This document shows positions 27,765 to 28,673 of a stretch of DNA of 28,673 nucleotides, piece by piece. Position 1 is the first letter of the stretch. Each line of letters opens with the position of its first letter. A program made the translations under genes and the position numbers. Source of the stretch: a virus; IMG/VR virus record IMGVR_UViG_3300042923_000296, positions 1 through 28,673 of that record, one strand, 5' to 3'. Below the pieces are notes generated by a model. The model was given only the letters and a program-made list of their open reading frames with translations. It had not been told where the DNA came from and did not search any database.

Positions 27765-28085
27765 ATGGACAAGACCCAAAAGGCCGCTTCCGCCACGTTT
27801 CTCGCAACAGGAACGGCTAGTATCGACGCCGTGGATGACGCGCCTCTGACCACCGCTGACGTGGTGCGCGAACTAAAGAAGGAAGCCCTCGACGTGTACG
27901 GCACTCGAGGGAAGTTCTCTGACGCCATGAACGAGCCCGACAACACTGTTGGACGCTACTTCCGGGGTGAACGCGAGATGCCGGCCGACTTCCTGCTGCG
28001 GGCCATCGTTCTTCTCGGAGTCACCCCGGAGCAGTTTTTCGCTAATGCACGAGCGACCCGGTCGGTGCCAACCAAGGGTGACTGA
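27765..28085 (+). CDS. XRE-type immunity repressor candidate (106 aa, or 84 aa from GTG 27831)
   Basis: A plus-strand HTH protein, diverging from the leftward operon. The core DAMNEPDNTVGRYFRGEREM-PADFLLRAIVLLGVTPEQFF is an XRE-like DNA-binding domain. ATG 27765 has GAGGGGGC upstream. But TAGTAT (27818-27823) followed by seven bases and GTG 27831 looks like a leaderless promoter-start, and the N-terminal 22 residues look nonconserved, so the shorter 84-residue form may be the real or a second product. Its position facing a Cro-like gene makes it the best candidate for the lysogeny repressor. Confidence 0.75.
   Translation: MDKTQKAASATFLATGTASIDAVDDAPLTTADVVRELKKEALDVYGTRGKFSDAMNEPDNTVGRYFRGEREMPADFLLRAIVLLGVTPEQFFANARATRSVPTKGD
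27818..27833 (+). promoter_or_regulatory. Possible leaderless internal promoter of the repressor
   Basis: TAGTAT at 27818-27823 is a good -10 box. Counting seven bases gives a transcription start at G27831, exactly the in-frame GTG. No good -35 is visible. If real, the repressor is made without a leader. Confidence 0.4.
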
Positions 28086-28263
28086 GCGCTTCGAGCTCTT
28101 GCATCAGTTGCATGAGCCCTGGGCATGAGCGCCCCATCGCCATCACTGGGCAGATCTGTTCGCATGCGGCGCCGGCTCCGCAGATGATGTGTCCCGGGGT
28201 CTGGGGGACGGTATCTGGGTATGCCGAGTCGGGTCCGCTAGTGCTTGCGCGTGCGTCGTTCAA
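28042..28263 (-). CDS. Possible Cys-rich protein convergent with the repressor (73 aa)
   Basis: A minus ORF from TTG 28263 with GGGGGAAC upstream. It contains HIICGAGAACEQICPVMAM and GRSCPGLMQLMQELEALSH, a patterned Cys-rich segment and an amphipathic helix. It overlaps the repressor 3' end by 44 nt in the opposite direction. This could be coding or chance; I keep it at low confidence. Confidence 0.35.
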   Translation of the reverse strand: MNDARASTSGPDSAYPDTVPQTPGHIICGAGAACEQICPVMAMGRSCPGLMQLMQELEALSHPWLAPTGSLVH

Positions 28264-28520
28264 TTTGTTGTTCCCCCAACCCCGGTGTGACTCTGGTCGG
28301 CGGGGGCTTATTAACCCGTCTGGGAGGGTTCCTGCCGACCATTAAGCGAAGGCTAGGTCATGGCTGGGACATAGGAGAGCGCTCGCCTGTCCCCCTTAAG
28401 GCGGACATTCGATAACGATTCGGTAACGACGCTAGCCAAGTTAAACGACTCTCCTTGGTTTCTGTTAATGAAGCCTCAAGTTGTAGCGCTTCCCGCAACG
28501 TTTTGGTATAAGGTGTAGCT
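28264..28520 (+). promoter_or_regulatory. Regulatory intergenic region before the rightward gene
   Basis: Contains a nested inverted repeat GGTCGGC/GCCGACC (28295-28301 and 28334-28340) with AACCC/GGGTT inside, direct repeats CGATAACGA and CGGTAACGA (28410-28418, 28421-28429; 11 bp apart), CCAAG/CTTGG followed by TTTCTG near 28456-28478, and a possible -10 TATGAT (28519-28524). The first repeat may end repressor transcription. No gene is visible. Confidence 0.45.
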
Positions 28521-28565
28521 ATGATCGCAACGATTAGCCGCCCGCTCTACCCCCCGTCGCGATGA
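28521..28565 (+). CDS. Leader ORF (14 aa) coupled to the rightward gene
   Basis: AAGGTG lies six bases before ATG 28521. The frame MIATISRPLYPPSR ends at TGA 28563-28565, overlapping the next ATG as ATGA. The following gene has no ribosome site of its own. This resembles the leader at 20305-20355. Confidence 0.5.
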   Translation: MIATISRPLYPPSR

Positions 28566-28673
28566 GCGCTACAGTCGGGGGCGTGCCCCAGAAGCGAGGA
28601 CTCATCAATGACGCCGATCAGGCACGCATTCGCACAGCACTCGAGCAACGTGACGAGGTGTTGGCGGAGATCC
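28562..28673 (+). CDS. Rightward gene, N-terminal part, cut by right edge
   Basis: From ATG 28562 the frame reads MSATVGGVPQKRGLINDADQ and goes on, charged and helical, to the edge. CCCCCG (28551-28556) and CGGGGG (28576-28581) can pair around the start codon and hide it, which fits the need for coupling to the leader ORF. Too short to identify. Confidence 0.5.
   Translation, partial: MSATVGGVPQKRGLINDADQARIRTALEQRDEVLAEI

Noticed and set aside
1-28673. CRISPR arrays or insertion sequences
   Set aside because: No regularly spaced repeats and no transposase frame were seen on either strand.

Overview
The window reads as a large part of a temperate, tailed double-stranded DNA phage (a siphovirus with an HK97-fold capsid) or prophage of a high-GC actinobacterium. 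The evidence is the GC-rich third codon positions, a near-perfect actinobacterial LexA (SOS) box, frequent GTG starts, leaderless-looking repressor promoters, and protein types familiar from phages of Microbacteriaceae and related hosts (small terminase, MuF, DUF6093-like head closure, DUF7455-like zinc ribbon). The host genus is an inference. No integrase is visible; one may lie outside the window.

Layout. Almost everything is on the minus strand, so transcription runs right to left. 1-8556 is the head and neck block, in transcription order: small terminase, large terminase, portal, MuF-like minor head protein, scaffold, major capsid, head-tail adaptor, head closure, HK97-gp10-like neck protein, tail terminator, a small protein, and the start of the major tail protein, which runs off the left edge. 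8725-9600 holds an HNH endonuclease, a tRNA-Asp and a noncoding stretch containing an unusual tRNA-like RNA structure. 9594-20305 is a dense operon of small genes with a metallophosphoesterase, several helix-turn-helix proteins, SSB, a RusA-type resolvase, two DNA methyltransferases and a replication protein. 20482-25610 carries a small HTH protein, three-part recombination/homing content (PD-(D/E)XK exonuclease, partner protein, HNH enzymes) and many tiny zinc-ribbon or membrane proteins. 25676-27223 adds membrane proteins, micro-genes and a 0.6 kb structured noncoding stretch. 27224-28085 is the regulatory switch: an excisionase-like HTH protein and an XRE regulator on minus, diverging from a plus-strand XRE repressor. 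At 28521 a short leader ORF precedes a plus-strand gene cut by the right edge.

How it works together. The switch probably controls the leftward early operon. A second control point at about 20.44 kb places a LexA box directly over the promoter of the replication genes, suggesting host SOS control of replication. A third promoter at about 12.29 kb has a palindromic operator over its start point and a 310-nt structured leader. Genes are mostly coupled by ATGA, GTGA or TGATG overlaps, so translation of most early genes looks linked.

Most notable: two unrelated DNA methyltransferases are each followed, through an identical GTGA overlap, by one of a pair of paralogous small proteins. This looks like a repeated methyltransferase-partner cassette whose partner I cannot assign to any known family.
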